In this document: positions 18,058 to 26,120 of the stretch, one piece after another | Position numbering within the stretch: position 1 is the stretch's first letter | How the letters are laid out: the number at the start of each line of letters is the position of its first letter | Assembly (NCBI GenBank): GCA_030603805.1 | Contig: JAUVXD010000006.1 | Coordinates: forward strand, 1-64,000 | From: Acholeplasmataceae bacterium | Lineage (GTDB): Bacteria; Bacillota_I; Bacilli_A; Acholeplasmatales; Acholeplasmataceae | Length of the DNA: 64,000 nt | Reading direction: 5' to 3' | Made by a program: the position numbers and the translations under genes | The notes under the pieces: generated by a model | The model's input: the letters and a program-made list of their open reading frames with translations, nothing else | The model's database searches: none | What the model was told of the DNA's origin: nothing

Positions 18058-18096
18058 GTCTATATCCCCTTCATAAAAGAATACTATATCATCAAA

Positions 18097-18125
18097 ATTA
18101 TACCACATTTTTATAGGAATGTAAA
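18097..18125 (-). promoter_or_regulatory. Promoter of the signal peptidase genes
   Basis: TTTACA (18120-18125), 17-base spacer, TATAAT (18097-18102) on the minus strand. It makes the peptidases a separate transcript from the riboswitch-controlled substrates. Confidence 0.75.
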
Positions 18126-18146
18126 AAAACTCTAATTAAACATTCA

Positions 18147-18178
18147 TTTAAATAAAAGCAGCTGAGTCAGCTGCTTTA
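18147..18178 (-). terminator. Terminator of the riboswitch-controlled secreted-protein genes
   Basis: AAAGCAGCT GACTC AGCTGCTTT stem followed by TTATTT on the minus strand, after the 18207-18770 gene. Confidence 0.8.
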
Positions 18179-18206
18179 AATAGGGCGATGATTATTAATT
18201 GCTAAA

Positions 18207-18770
18207 TTATACTGTGACTGTGAAAGTTCCAGTAAATGTAATATTTTTTCCAGCAACTTGATTATACACTGCTTGTGTAGCAGGAGTACCTAGAGTAACT
18301 TTAACAAAAATAGTTACAGCGCCACCATCAGCCAAAATTTGTGTTGATCCATCTCCATTTAAAGTACCACCAGTAACTGTGCCACCGATTTGATAAGTGA
18401 TGGTTACTAATCCTGCATTAGTATCTGCATCATCAATTAAAACATTGCTGGGATTGAATCCTAAAGTCCCTTGATATCCATTTGCTAAAGCTGAAGCACT
18501 TGTCCAGGTAACAGAGAACTGTAAAATTACATAATCGACTGAACCTTCTGGGCTAACTGAAACCAAACCAACTGGAACAAGTGGACCTGCGCCTGTTTGA
18601 TTACCTACAACAACGGTTGTAGCAACTGCATTACCTTCACCAATAGTGATAGTACCAGTAGCATTGCTATTATTTCCTGTAACACTAGAAGCCCAAAACG
18701 CATATGTAAATCCTGAAACTACAACTGCTAACATAATTAATAAACCTAATACTAAACCTCTTTTTTTCAT
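18207..18770 (-). CDS. Small secreted protein with SipW-type signal peptide (TasA/camelysin-like)
   Basis: 187 residues. The N-terminus MKKRG plus a long hydrophobic stretch ends in FTYAFWASSVTGN, the pattern of SipW-dependent signal peptides (Y-A-F/Y-W/F-x near the cut). The rest is rich in V, T, G, N and Q with alternating hydrophobic residues, as in all-beta secreted or fibre-forming proteins, and has no Cys. Good AAGGAGA site upstream. Co-transcribed with the 18813 gene behind the c-di-GMP riboswitch. TasA or camelysin relationship is inferred from signal type and size, not from a sequence alignment. Confidence 0.7.
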   Translation of the reverse strand: MKKRGLVLGLLIMLAVVVSGFTYAFWASSVTGNNSNATGTITIGEGNAVATTVVVGNQTGAGPLVPVGLVSVSPEGSVDYVILQFSVTWTSASALANGYQGTLGFNPSNVLIDDADTNAGLVTITYQIGGTVTGGTLNGDGSTQILADGGAVTIFVKVTLGTPATQAVYNQVAGKNITFTGTFTVTV

Positions 18771-18812
18771 CTTTAAATCTCCTTTTAATTTTCCCTTTTT
18801 ATTTTTTATCTT

Positions 18813-19391
18813 TTAGTTTTGTCTTGGTTCAACTCTAAAGCTTAATGAAAAACTTATTGTTGCACCTTTAATATCATTATAGGCTTGTCTCGAGTCTATA
18901 ACGTTTACCCTACTGGAGTCTAACCCCTTCAAATCTGCTTCTGCCTGATCAATAGGCTCTAATAATCTAACAACAACTGTAACAATCACTTTCGTATTAA
19001 ATAATTCATACGTGAAGCTATTCTTTTCAGTCGATATGGTGATATCAACAAGATGCGCATATGTATCTTCATCACCTATTTTTACATTAATTGCTTCTAC
19101 AATGAGATTCATGCTTTGTACCAATGGTTTATCAATACTCACTTCGTATTGGAATACCACTTGATCAACTTCATTTTCGAAGTATACATAACCTTCAGGA
19201 ACTAATCTTCCTACAAACTGATCATGAACTTCGACAACCTGGAGTTCAGCATCTTCTCCATCAAATCTGATGACGACATTTCCGATTTGAGAAATATCTT
19301 GCCAGTATGCGAAAGCTGCTGTTGATGTAAATCCTAATCCGATTAGGAGCATGATAATGATGACTACCGGTACTACCTGTCCACTACGCAA
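18813..19391 (-). CDS. Second secreted protein with SipW-type signal peptide
   Basis: 192 residues. The N-terminal helix (VVPVVIIIMLLIGLGFTST) ends in AAFAYWQDISQIGN, again the SipW-type pattern. The mature part has alternating beta-type stretches, is acidic, and shares layout with the 18207 gene product (both predict a beta sandwich of 150-165 residues). TTG start with AGGAGG six bases upstream. It is the first gene of the c-di-GMP riboswitch transcript, 42 bases from the next gene. Confidence 0.68.
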   Translation of the reverse strand: MRSGQVVPVVIIIMLLIGLGFTSTAAFAYWQDISQIGNVVIRFDGEDAELQVVEVHDQFVGRLVPEGYVYFENEVDQVVFQYEVSIDKPLVQSMNLIVEAINVKIGDEDTYAHLVDITISTEKNSFTYELFNTKVIVTVVVRLLEPIDQAEADLKGLDSSRVNVIDSRQAYNDIKGATISFSLSFRVEPRQN

Positions 19392-19416
19392 GTTTTCGCC
19401 TCCTTCTCAAACGATA

Positions 19417-19444
19417 AAAGCCAACATATCTCTACGTTGACTTT
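19417..19444 (-). terminator. Terminator-like hairpin in the c-di-GMP leader
   Basis: AAAGTCAAC / GTTGGCTTT, nine pairs with one G-U, followed by TATCGTTTG. The T-tract is poor, so this is a candidate only. Its 5' arm also pairs with 19474-19485 (TCTACGcTTGAC), giving two exclusive folds. Confidence 0.4.
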
Positions 19445-19517
19445 GTAAGTTCATTTAAAATAAAATGCCCTTTGTCAAGCGTAGAATGATAGCCTACTTT
19501 TGTAGACTTTCTTCTTC

Positions 19518-19592
19518 AATGACAACTGGCTACCTGTTTTAGGCCCTATAGCTTTGCGTCCTTAAATTTCTTTAAGTTTGCCTTTAACATTT
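19518..19592 (-). ncRNA. Cyclic di-GMP-I (GEMM-I) riboswitch aptamer
   Basis: The minus-strand RNA carries the class hallmarks in order: AAAGGCAAAC, a short stem-loop (UUAAAG..UUUAA), GGACGCAAAGC, then GGGCCUAA and AGGUAGCC, enclosed by a P1-like helix (AAUGUUAAA / UUGUCAUU, one mismatch). GACGCAAAGC plus GGCCUAA plus GGUAGCC is specific for GEMM-I. It begins about 30 bases after the predicted transcription start. The ligand-sensing role is known for the class; the direction of control here is not read directly. Confidence 0.87.
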
Positions 19593-19628
19593 TTAGATAC
19601 TGAAGATGCTTTTTGCATTTTCCTCTAT

Positions 19629-19657
19629 ATTATATAATGAAGATACCTGTGTGTCAA
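19629..19657 (-). promoter_or_regulatory. Consensus promoter of the c-di-GMP riboswitch transcript
   Basis: TTGACA (19652-19657), exactly 17 bases, TATAAT (19629-19634): a perfect match to the housekeeping consensus, the strongest promoter seen in the window. Confidence 0.9.
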
Positions 19658-19712
19658 CAATAAAACATATGAAAAATTCTAATTTAGTAAATAATTCGTA
19701 AAAATTGCATAA

Positions 19713-19755
19713 GAAATAAAAAAGACGCGATTTTTTGATGATTTCACGTCTTTTT
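19713..19755 (-). terminator. Terminator of gapA
   Basis: AAAAAGACG / CGTCTTTTTT stem around an AT-rich loop, with T residues after it on the minus strand. Confidence 0.8.
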
Positions 19756-19777
19756 ATGTCTAATTTGCTGTAATAAA

Positions 19778-20791
19778 TTATTTAATTAAGCTTGCAAGTT
19801 TTGAAACTGTACGAATCAATTGTGCTGTATAACTCATCTCATTGTCATACCAAGCCATAACTTTAACGACTTGTCTATCACCGTAATTAACGATTTGAGT
19901 TGTATTCGCATCATAAAGTGAACCAAACTTAGATCCAATCACGTCAGATGATACAATTGGGTCAGAAACATAAGCTAAAGTTTCGTTTGCTGCCTTCTTG
20001 AATGCTGCATCAATTTCTTCTAAAGTTGTGTGCTTTTTAAGTTCAACAGTTAAGTCAACAACTGAACCAGTAATGGTTGGTACGCGAAGTGCAGTACCAT
20101 CAAGTTTACCTTTAAGTTGTGGTAAAACTAAACCGATTGCTTTAGCTGCACCTGTTGATGATGGGATGATGCTTGCTGCTGCCGCTCTACCTCTTCTAGA
20201 TAAGATACCCTTCTTATGAGGAACATCCATTAAAGATTGGTCATTGGTGTAAGCATGAATGGTTGTCATCATACCACCAACAATACCGAAATTGTCATCT
20301 AATACTTTAGCAATAGGTGCTAAGCAGTTGGTTGTACATGATGCTGCAGATAAAATGTTTTCTGTACCATCAAGTGTATTGTCGTTAACATTATAAACGA
20401 TGGTCTTAACGTTACCTGTTGCAGGTGCAGAAATGACAACTTTCTTAGCGCCAGCTTCTAAATGCCATCCAGCTTTCACTTCGTCTGTAAATAAACCTGT
20501 ACATTCTAAAACAACATCGACTCCAAGTTTACCCCATGGTAAAACTTTAGGATCTTTTTCTGCAAAAATAGGAATTTTTTTACCATCGACAATAAGATCA
20601 GATCCTTCAAATGACACGCTGTCTAGTTTGAAGTTTCCTTGTGCTGTATCATACTTTAAAAGGTATGCTAATGTCTCAGCATCTGTTAAGTCATTAATCC
20701 CAACAACATCGAATTTTGCATCATCAGACATGAGTCTGTACGCAAGACGACCGATACGTCCAAAACCGTTGATTGCTACTTTAATAGCCAT
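19778..20791 (-). CDS. gapA: Glyceraldehyde-3-phosphate dehydrogenase (NAD type)
   Basis: Glycolytic enzyme oxidising GAP to 1,3-bisphosphoglycerate. [12 protein letters not shown] binds NAD at the N-terminus; the catalytic Cys is in [12 protein letters not shown] (about residue 154), and the C-terminal WYDNEMSY is present. 337 residues. AAGGAGG upstream of the ATG. Single gene with promoter 20832-20859 and terminator. A cre-like sequence lies further upstream (20884-20897). Confidence 0.97.
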   Translation of the reverse strand: MAIKVAINGFGRIGRLAYRLMSDDAKFDVVGINDLTDAETLAYLLKYDTAQGNFKLDSVSFEGSDLIVDGKKIPIFAEKDPKVLPWGKLGVDVVLECTGLFTDEVKAGWHLEAGAKKVVISAPATGNVKTIVYNVNDNTLDGTENILSAASCTTNCLAPIAKVLDDNFGIVGGMMTTIHAYTNDQSLMDVPHKKGILSRRGRAAAASIIPSSTGAAKAIGLVLPQLKGKLDGTALRVPTITGSVVDLTVELKKHTTLEEIDAAFKKAANETLAYVSDPIVSSDVIGSKFGSLYDANTTQIVNYGDRQVVKVMAWYDNEMSYTAQLIRTVSKLASLIK

Positions 20792-20831
20792 AATTTAATT
20801 TCCTCCTTGGAATGTTTTATTCATCGCCTAT

Positions 20832-20859
20832 ATTTTACCATTTCAATCAAGAATTTCAA
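20832..20859 (-). promoter_or_regulatory. gapA promoter
   Basis: TTGAAA (20854-20859), 16-base spacer, TAAAAT (20832-20837) on the minus strand. About 25 bases further upstream is TGTAAACGTTTTTC (20884-20897, plus-strand reading), a two-mismatch fit to the CcpA cre consensus. Confidence 0.55.
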
Positions 20860-20974
20860 ATATAATGAAACCGTGTTCATGAATGTAAACGTTTTTCCTT
20901 TATTTTAAAGGTGTATTTTGATATAATGAATACGGCATGTTGTTTTGATTAAGAACTTAGGATAGGTGACGTCT

Positions 20975-21526
20975 ATGAACAAGAATATTGAGATTGAATT
21001 TAAAACAGAAATTACAATCGAAAAGTATCAAGAACTTCTTAGACAATTTAATCTAGAAAATAACATTTTCAAACAAGTCAATCATTATTTTGACACGGAT
21101 GATTATATGCTGAACCAAAGAAAAATGGTACTTCGTATCCGTCAAAAAGGTGATACAAGATTTAAGGTTACACTCAAGAGCCAAAGTGATCAGGGTGCTT
21201 TTGAGAGTCACGTTCTACTGACTAGAGAACAAGCCTTAGATATGCTTGAAAACGGATTTGAAACCAAACAATTTTTTGATGATATTGATTATTTTGTAAC
21301 CTTCAGGGTTTCTTTAGATAATTACAGAGTCAGTACACCTTATGAAGGTGGTACCTTATTTTTGGATCGATGCGAATATTGCAATGTTGTGGACTACGAA
21401 GTCGAATACGAAGTCGATAATTATCATGAAGGCGAAAAGATGTTTCAAAAGTTCTTAGAAAAATTCAATATTAAGCAAGTCCCTACGAGAAGAAAATCTG
21501 AAAGAGCATTTATTTGTAAAAGATAG
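20975..21526 (+). CDS. CYTH domain protein
   Basis: 183 residues. The N-terminal E-x-E-x-K signature (IEIEFKTEI) and following YFDTDDYML, LRIRQKG and KVTLKSQ, with later acidic strand LDRCEYCNVVDYEVEYEV, fit the CYTH fold, a metal-dependent tunnel that binds triphosphates (adenylate cyclase class IV, thiamine or inorganic triphosphatase). ATG at 20975 with AGGTGA upstream was preferred to a GTG 9 bases earlier. Substrate unknown; inorganic triphosphatase is the usual activity in Firmicutes. Confidence 0.85.
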   Translation: MNKNIEIEFKTEITIEKYQELLRQFNLENNIFKQVNHYFDTDDYMLNQRKMVLRIRQKGDTRFKVTLKSQSDQGAFESHVLLTREQALDMLENGFETKQFFDDIDYFVTFRVSLDNYRVSTPYEGGTLFLDRCEYCNVVDYEVEYEVDNYHEGEKMFQKFLEKFNIKQVPTRRKSERAFICKR

Positions 21527-21548
21527 CAAATCCTGCTATCTTTTTTTT
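21521..21548 (+). terminator. Terminator of the CYTH gene
   Basis: AGATAGCA / TGCTATCT stem followed by eight T, overlapping the stop codon. Confidence 0.88.
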
Positions 21549-21602
21549 AGCTTTTATTTTATAATAAAAAAGTGTTGAACTGATAGGACATAAGGAGCTT
21601 TT

Positions 21603-22856
21603 ATGACAAAAGTGATGAAAACAATCCAACAAAACTGGCTGATTCCAACCATATTTGGTATCCTTTTTGTCATTGCATTTGCAATTGATAGCTTTCAAAA
21701 CATCTTATCCGGGTTTGTTAGAATTTTAATGAGTCCAAGTATTTTAGTTTCTGATTATCTTTTAATTGGTGGACTTGCTGCAACCTTATTAAATGTTTCC
21801 TTGACTGTCATTCTCAATTTGTATTTAGTCAAACGCATTGGTTTAAAAATGACTGGTCCAATTTTTGCATGTATCTTAACGATTGCAGGATTTGCTTTCT
21901 TTGGTAAAAACTTATTTAATGCCATCCCTATGTATATTGGGATTTATCTTTATTCAAAAGCTACAAAAACAGAAATGAAGAATTATGTTTTGGTGTTATT
22001 ATTATCAAGTGGTATCGCACCTATCGTGTCTTATTTAATGTTTGGTGTAGGTCTAGAACTCTACTTTGGTATGCCTCTAGGTATTATCGTCGGTATGCTT
22101 GTTGGTTTTATACTTCCTGCGTTTAATGCACATGCCATTAAGTTTCACCAAGGGTACAACTTATATAATACAGGCTTTTCAATGGGCGTCATTTCGATGA
22201 TGCTCACTGCCATGATTCAAGTCTTTGTTCCGATTCAAAGACAATCTGCAGTCAATAATGAATATCATATGCCATTACTGCTTGCAACCATTATGATCTC
22301 ATTAATTTTGATCATTGTTGCATTTCTTGTGGATAAAGATGTTCATATGAAATATCCCTTAATCTTAAAAAAATCAGGACGTTTAATCACTGACTTTGTT
22401 GCTGTTGCTGGTAAAGAAGCAACCATGCTCAATATAGGCATCATGGGTCTGCTTTCTGCACTCCTTGTCGTTGGGCTAAACATTAAGATTAATGGACCTG
22501 TCATGGGAGCAATCTTAACTGTTGTTGGGTTTGCAGCTTTTGGAAAACACCCATTAAATTCAATTCCTGTTGTGGTTGGTGCGATTCTTGCTGTATGGCT
22601 CACGCCATTAGAAATGGGTTTAGGTCCTATCTTAGCCATCTTCTTTGTAACAGGTCTTGCACCGTTATCCGGTGAGTTTGGACCGATTGCTGGACTCATT
22701 GCTGGATTCGTTCATTTACTGATTACACCACTTGCTCTTTCATTTCAAGGTGGTTTCGATTTATATAACAATGGATTTGCTGCTGGATTTGTTGCTGCAG
22801 TTCTTTCGTCACTCTTTATGGTCATTAAACCAAGAACGGATGAAAAACCCATTTAA
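21603..22856 (+). CDS. DUF1576-like polytopic membrane protein
   Basis: 417 residues, about 10-12 membrane helices. It is an internal duplication: GPIFACILTIAGFAFFGKNL near residue 85 matches GPVMGAILTVVGFAAFGKHP near residue 300, each followed by N-x-I-P, and both halves carry a G-F/Y-x-L-Y-N-x-G-F motif (GYNLYNTGFSMG; GFDLYNNGFAAG). This looks like the DUF1576 family and resembles two-repeat transporters, but substrate is unknown. ATG with AAGGAGC upstream. Confidence 0.7.
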   Translation: MTKVMKTIQQNWLIPTIFGILFVIAFAIDSFQNILSGFVRILMSPSILVSDYLLIGGLAATLLNVSLTVILNLYLVKRIGLKMTGPIFACILTIAGFAFFGKNLFNAIPMYIGIYLYSKATKTEMKNYVLVLLLSSGIAPIVSYLMFGVGLELYFGMPLGIIVGMLVGFILPAFNAHAIKFHQGYNLYNTGFSMGVISMMLTAMIQVFVPIQRQSAVNNEYHMPLLLATIMISLILIIVAFLVDKDVHMKYPLILKKSGRLITDFVAVAGKEATMLNIGIMGLLSALLVVGLNIKINGPVMGAILTVVGFAAFGKHPLNSIPVVVGAILAVWLTPLEMGLGPILAIFFVTGLAPLSGEFGPIAGLIAGFVHLLITPLALSFQGGFDLYNNGFAAGFVAAVLSSLFMVIKPRTDEKPI

Positions 22857-22909
22857 TGCCTCGAAACACTTGTTTTTATTGAAATAAAGCCATTATACAC
22901 GATAGCACA

Positions 22910-22938
22910 TTGACTTTATAACATATTAAACTTATAAT
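22910..22938 (+). promoter_or_regulatory. Promoter of the 22972 membrane protein gene
   Basis: TTGACT (22910-22915), 17-base spacer, TATAAT (22933-22938). Confidence 0.75.
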
Positions 22939-22971
22939 ATTATATGTAAGTATTTATCGATGGAGGAAAAG

Positions 22972-23364
22972 ATGAAGGAACGTAGTTTACTCTATTTTGT
23001 CACAGCAGTCGTTGCAACCCTATTTTTAGTTGTTGCAATCATCATTAGATTATTCCCCTGGTTTAACCTATACGGCAACGTCGTATTACCACAGTTACAT
23101 AAACTAATTATCCCTGTTGCTTTACTTTGGGTTGGCTGGTATTTTGAAAACAAATCATTCCTTTTATCATCTTCAATCATCTTCACAGTCCTTTTAGGAT
23201 TTCATATGGATTATTCAGGACTTTTAAACGGTGGTATCTTCGTGGTATCAACTTATGCACCGATGGTTCGTACAGTCTATGTTTTAGGATTCTTGCTTCA
23301 ACTAGCAGTCGTTGGTTTAGGATTCTACACAACATTTGAATTGGGTAAACCTCAAGCAGAATAA
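22972..23364 (+). CDS. Small integral membrane protein
   Basis: 130 residues with four predicted membrane helices (about 8-28, 37-55, 60-85, 100-122) and no motif I recognise. The ATG at 22972 has GGAGG eight bases upstream; the ATG at 22960 overlaps that ribosome site and is unlikely. It has its own promoter and shares a bidirectional terminator with spx. Function unknown. Confidence 0.6.
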   Translation: MKERSLLYFVTAVVATLFLVVAIIIRLFPWFNLYGNVVLPQLHKLIIPVALLWVGWYFENKSFLLSSSIIFTVLLGFHMDYSGLLNGGIFVVSTYAPMVRTVYVLGFLLQLAVVGLGFYTTFELGKPQAE

Positions 23365-23387
23365 ATTTAAAAACATCATCAAACAAT

Positions 23388-23413
23388 AAAAAAAGGACAT
23401 CGGTCCTTTTTTT
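23388..23413. terminator. Bidirectional terminator between the 22972 gene and spx
   Basis: AAAAAAAGGAC ATCG GTCCTTTTTTT is a near-perfect palindrome with T-runs on both strands and lies between two convergent genes. Confidence 0.88.
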
Positions 23414-23876
23414 AATGCTGATGTTGAACATCTTTTTTTATTTCATCAAAATAGCGACGAAGCGCTGTTTGATAGTCACAATGTTCTCCTTGTGGACAAT
23501 CGATACACATGATTAATTCTCTAAGTCTCTTAGGAATAAATACACGGATCTCCTCATCATTATATCCAACTTGCATTTTATCGCCATCAATCATAATTGG
23601 GCGTTTGAGTACAGATGGATTTTGGATAATGAATTGTTTCAACTCACTCATTTTCATGTCCTCGACATCTAAAGATTCCTCTTTAAAAATCTTAGAACGG
23701 GTTGAAATGATGTCTTCGAATCCATTTTCAGCGTTTTCAAGCATACGGTCAATGTCTGCTTCTGTAATGCGCTGATTGAATAAATTCTTTTCTTCATAAG
23801 GAATCTTATGATCATCAAGCCACTTTTTCGCTTTCCGACAAGATGAACAACTTGGGGTAGTAAAAATCGTAATCAT
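23412..23876 (-). CDS. spx: Spx/ArsC-family redox regulator with Cys-rich C-terminal tail
   Basis: Spx binds the RNA polymerase alpha C-terminal domain and redirects transcription in disulfide stress. The N-terminal redox switch C-S-S-C is at residues 10-13 (TTPSCSSCRKA), the LKRPIMID motif near residue 90, and the fold follows the ArsC pattern. 154 residues against about 131 usual; the extra tail has CIDCPQGEHC, a second C-x-x-C plus Cys that could bind metal or form a disulfide. Own promoter (23955-23983) and structured leader. Family certain; Spx versus a near relative less so. Confidence 0.82.
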   Translation of the reverse strand: MITIFTTPSCSSCRKAKKWLDDHKIPYEEKNLFNQRITEADIDRMLENAENGFEDIISTRSKIFKEESLDVEDMKMSELKQFIIQNPSVLKRPIMIDGDKMQVGYNDEEIRVFIPKRLRELIMCIDCPQGEHCDYQTALRRYFDEIKKDVQHQH

Positions 23877-23948
23877 TTGTCTTCCTCCTTCTGGAGCATA
23901 GGTTTTAGCCTATAGCACTTTGTAGTCTTGCATTATGGGTTGCCCCGT
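23877..23948 (-). ncRNA. Structured 5' leader of spx
   Basis: About 70 transcribed bases hold a GGG GCAA CCC tetraloop hairpin (23937-23946), an ATAGG / CCTAT hairpin, and CTCC AGAA GGAG in which the ribosome site GGAGG is paired. The last two cannot both form fully, which hints at control of translation. No known class recognised. Confidence 0.35.
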
Positions 23949-23954
23949 TGCTTA

Positions 23955-23983
23955 ATTATAACGTTAAATCGATGATTTTACAA
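23955..23983 (-). promoter_or_regulatory. spx promoter
   Basis: TTGTAA (23978-23983), 17-base spacer, TATAAT (23955-23960) on the minus strand. Confidence 0.6.
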
Positions 23984-24108
23984 TAATATTTTCGTATTTT
24001 AATAGAATTTTACATATTTCGAAATCAAAATAATTTAATTATCGTCTCATACACACGTACATGCGTTATAATAAAAGAAAGAAAATGTGAAAGGACGTAA
24101 CATATATC

Positions 24109-25872
24109 ATGTCTACATGGGATTTATCGCAGTTTTATCCAAGCCTAGAAGCTTGGGAAAAAGACCTTGAACAACTTCCTATAAAAATTGAAGCTCTCGC
24201 TTCATTTCAAGGAAAACTTAAGAATTTTAATGATTTTAAAGCATTTTATCAAACTGAGGAAGAAACGAATCACTTATTATACCGTCTTTATGGATATATC
24301 CATTTGGCTAGTGATTTAAACTTAAAAGATTCCGTTAAATCTTCTAAGAATCAACAAATGATGCTTTTATTTGCAAAGCTCAACCAAAAAACTTCGTTTG
24401 TTGCACCTGAGCTCATTGAGCTTGGTGAAGAAAAGGTGATGAGCTTTGTCGATTCTGATGAATTTCTGAAACCTTATCGTTTTGAAATGCAAAAGCTTTT
24501 TATGCAACAAAAGCACGTCTTAGATCAAAATCAAGAAAAGCTTTTATCCAACTTTGGTGCAACCAGAGGCATTCCTTCTAATCTTTATCAAGCACTGGCC
24601 ATTATCGATCGTCAAGATGAAAAGATAGTCTTATCCAATGGTAAAGAAGTCACTGTTTCTCAATCCAACTATCGTTCACTGATTCCAGAAGTCCCTACTG
24701 CTGAGGACAGAATGAAAGTGTTTCAGGCAGCATTTAAGCGTTATAAAGATAATAAAGCTGCGTTTGCTGCAACCTATAATTTAGTGTTGCAAAACGCATC
24801 TGCAAACTATAAATCAAGAAATTATGAATCTGCATTAGATCAAGCGCTATTTAAGAACAACATCCCAACTTCTGTTTTTCATAATTTAAAGGATGTTGCG
24901 TATGAAAATACAGCACCCATTAAACGCTATATTGCCATCAGAAAAAAACATTTAGGTCTTGAGAAATATCACACCTATGATCGTTTCTTAAAGCTTGTCA
25001 AAGATGATACCAAATATAGTTATGAAACTGCACGAACCCTCTTCTTTGAAGCAATTAAACATATGGATCCTGAGTTTGTATCTCGTCAGCATGATGCACT
25101 TAAAGATGGCTTTGTTGACGCTTATCCACAAGATGGCAAACGTACAGGAGCTTATTCATCTGGCTTCTATGGATTTCATCCTTATATCTTGCTCAATCAT
25201 GATGATACCCTAGATGCAGTCTTTACACTTGCACATGAAGCAGGACATAGCGCACATACATTATTTTCTAATGAAAACCAACCGATGCCTCTTGCAGATT
25301 ACACCATTTTCGTCGCAGAAATCGCATCAACCTTTAATGAACATATCTTACTCGATTACTTAATTCAAAAGGCAGAATCAAAGACTCAAAAAATTGAACT
25401 TTTAGAAAAAGCAATCGATGGTATTATGGCAACCTTCTATCGTCAAACACTGTTTGCAACCTATGAATATGAAGCAAACCTCTTGGTTGAAAAAGGATTG
25501 CCTATTACCGATCAATCGTTATCTAAGATCATGATAGATCTATATAAGCACTATTATGATTTAAACATCACTGAAGAAAACGGCAAGGAACTTGTTTGGG
25601 CTTACATTCCTCATTTATATTACACACCATTTTATGTTTATCAATATGCAACATCCTATAGTGCATCACTAAAAATTTATGCAGATGTTAAACAAAACGT
25701 AACTGGTGCTATGGATAAGTTTAAGGGACTACTCAAATCAGGTGGTAGTGATTTCCCTGTCAACCAGGCAGCTAAGGCTGGTGCTGATTTAACCAATAAA
25801 GAAACATTTATGGCTGTGATTCACCGTTTCAACAGTTTAATTGATCAATTAGAGTCAGCACTTGAAGAATAA
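24109..25872 (+). CDS. pepF: Oligoendopeptidase F (M3 metallopeptidase)
   Basis: Cytosolic zinc peptidase that cuts peptides of about 7-17 residues. The zinc motif HEAGH (in TLAHEAGHSAHTLF, about residues 378-382) is followed by the Glu ligand region FVAEIASTFNEH, as in M3B enzymes. 587 residues, normal. AAAGGACG upstream of the ATG and a TATAAT at 24066-24071. It would process peptides imported by the Opp system encoded at 54-63 kb. Confidence 0.94.
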   Translation: MSTWDLSQFYPSLEAWEKDLEQLPIKIEALASFQGKLKNFNDFKAFYQTEEETNHLLYRLYGYIHLASDLNLKDSVKSSKNQQMMLLFAKLNQKTSFVAPELIELGEEKVMSFVDSDEFLKPYRFEMQKLFMQQKHVLDQNQEKLLSNFGATRGIPSNLYQALAIIDRQDEKIVLSNGKEVTVSQSNYRSLIPEVPTAEDRMKVFQAAFKRYKDNKAAFAATYNLVLQNASANYKSRNYESALDQALFKNNIPTSVFHNLKDVAYENTAPIKRYIAIRKKHLGLEKYHTYDRFLKLVKDDTKYSYETARTLFFEAIKHMDPEFVSRQHDALKDGFVDAYPQDGKRTGAYSSGFYGFHPYILLNHDDTLDAVFTLAHEAGHSAHTLFSNENQPMPLADYTIFVAEIASTFNEHILLDYLIQKAESKTQKIELLEKAIDGIMATFYRQTLFATYEYEANLLVEKGLPITDQSLSKIMIDLYKHYYDLNITEENGKELVWAYIPHLYYTPFYVYQYATSYSASLKIYADVKQNVTGAMDKFKGLLKSGGSDFPVNQAAKAGADLTNKETFMAVIHRFNSLIDQLESALEE

Positions 25873-25890
25873 GGGATTATCAGTTATAAT
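25862..25890 (+). promoter_or_regulatory. Promoter of the trpS T-box transcript
   Basis: TTGAAG (25862-25867), 17-base spacer, TATAAT (25885-25890). The -35 lies inside the last codons of pepF. Confidence 0.7.
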
Positions 25891-25896
25891 AGATTT

Positions 25897-26097
25897 AGCA
25901 ATGATTAGGAAGAGTACTTAAATCCTCAAATCTTTTAGAGAACTGGAATTGGTGAAACCCAGTGATTTGACTTTAACGAATGGGACCTATGAGCTAAAAA
26001 GCTTGTCAGCTATAATGACATGAGGGTCGAACATTGTTCGGAACTAAGGTGGCACCGCGTATCCAATACGTCCTTAGATTTTTCTAAGGACGTTTTT
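25897..26097 (+). ncRNA. T-box riboswitch, Trp specifier (trpS leader)
   Basis: Stem I with the GAACTGG..CCCAG distal part, a specifier loop reading GAA-TGG-GACC (TGG codon at 25981-25983), the T-box AAGGTGGCACCGCGT at 26046-26060, and a strong terminator (ACGTCCTTAGA / TCTAAGGACGT plus T-run, 26068-26097). Uncharged tRNA-Trp should favour the antiterminator and trpS expression. The TGG specifier matches the gene downstream. Confidence 0.95.
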
Positions 26098-26120
26098 ATT
26101 TTATTTAAGGAGGATTATTG

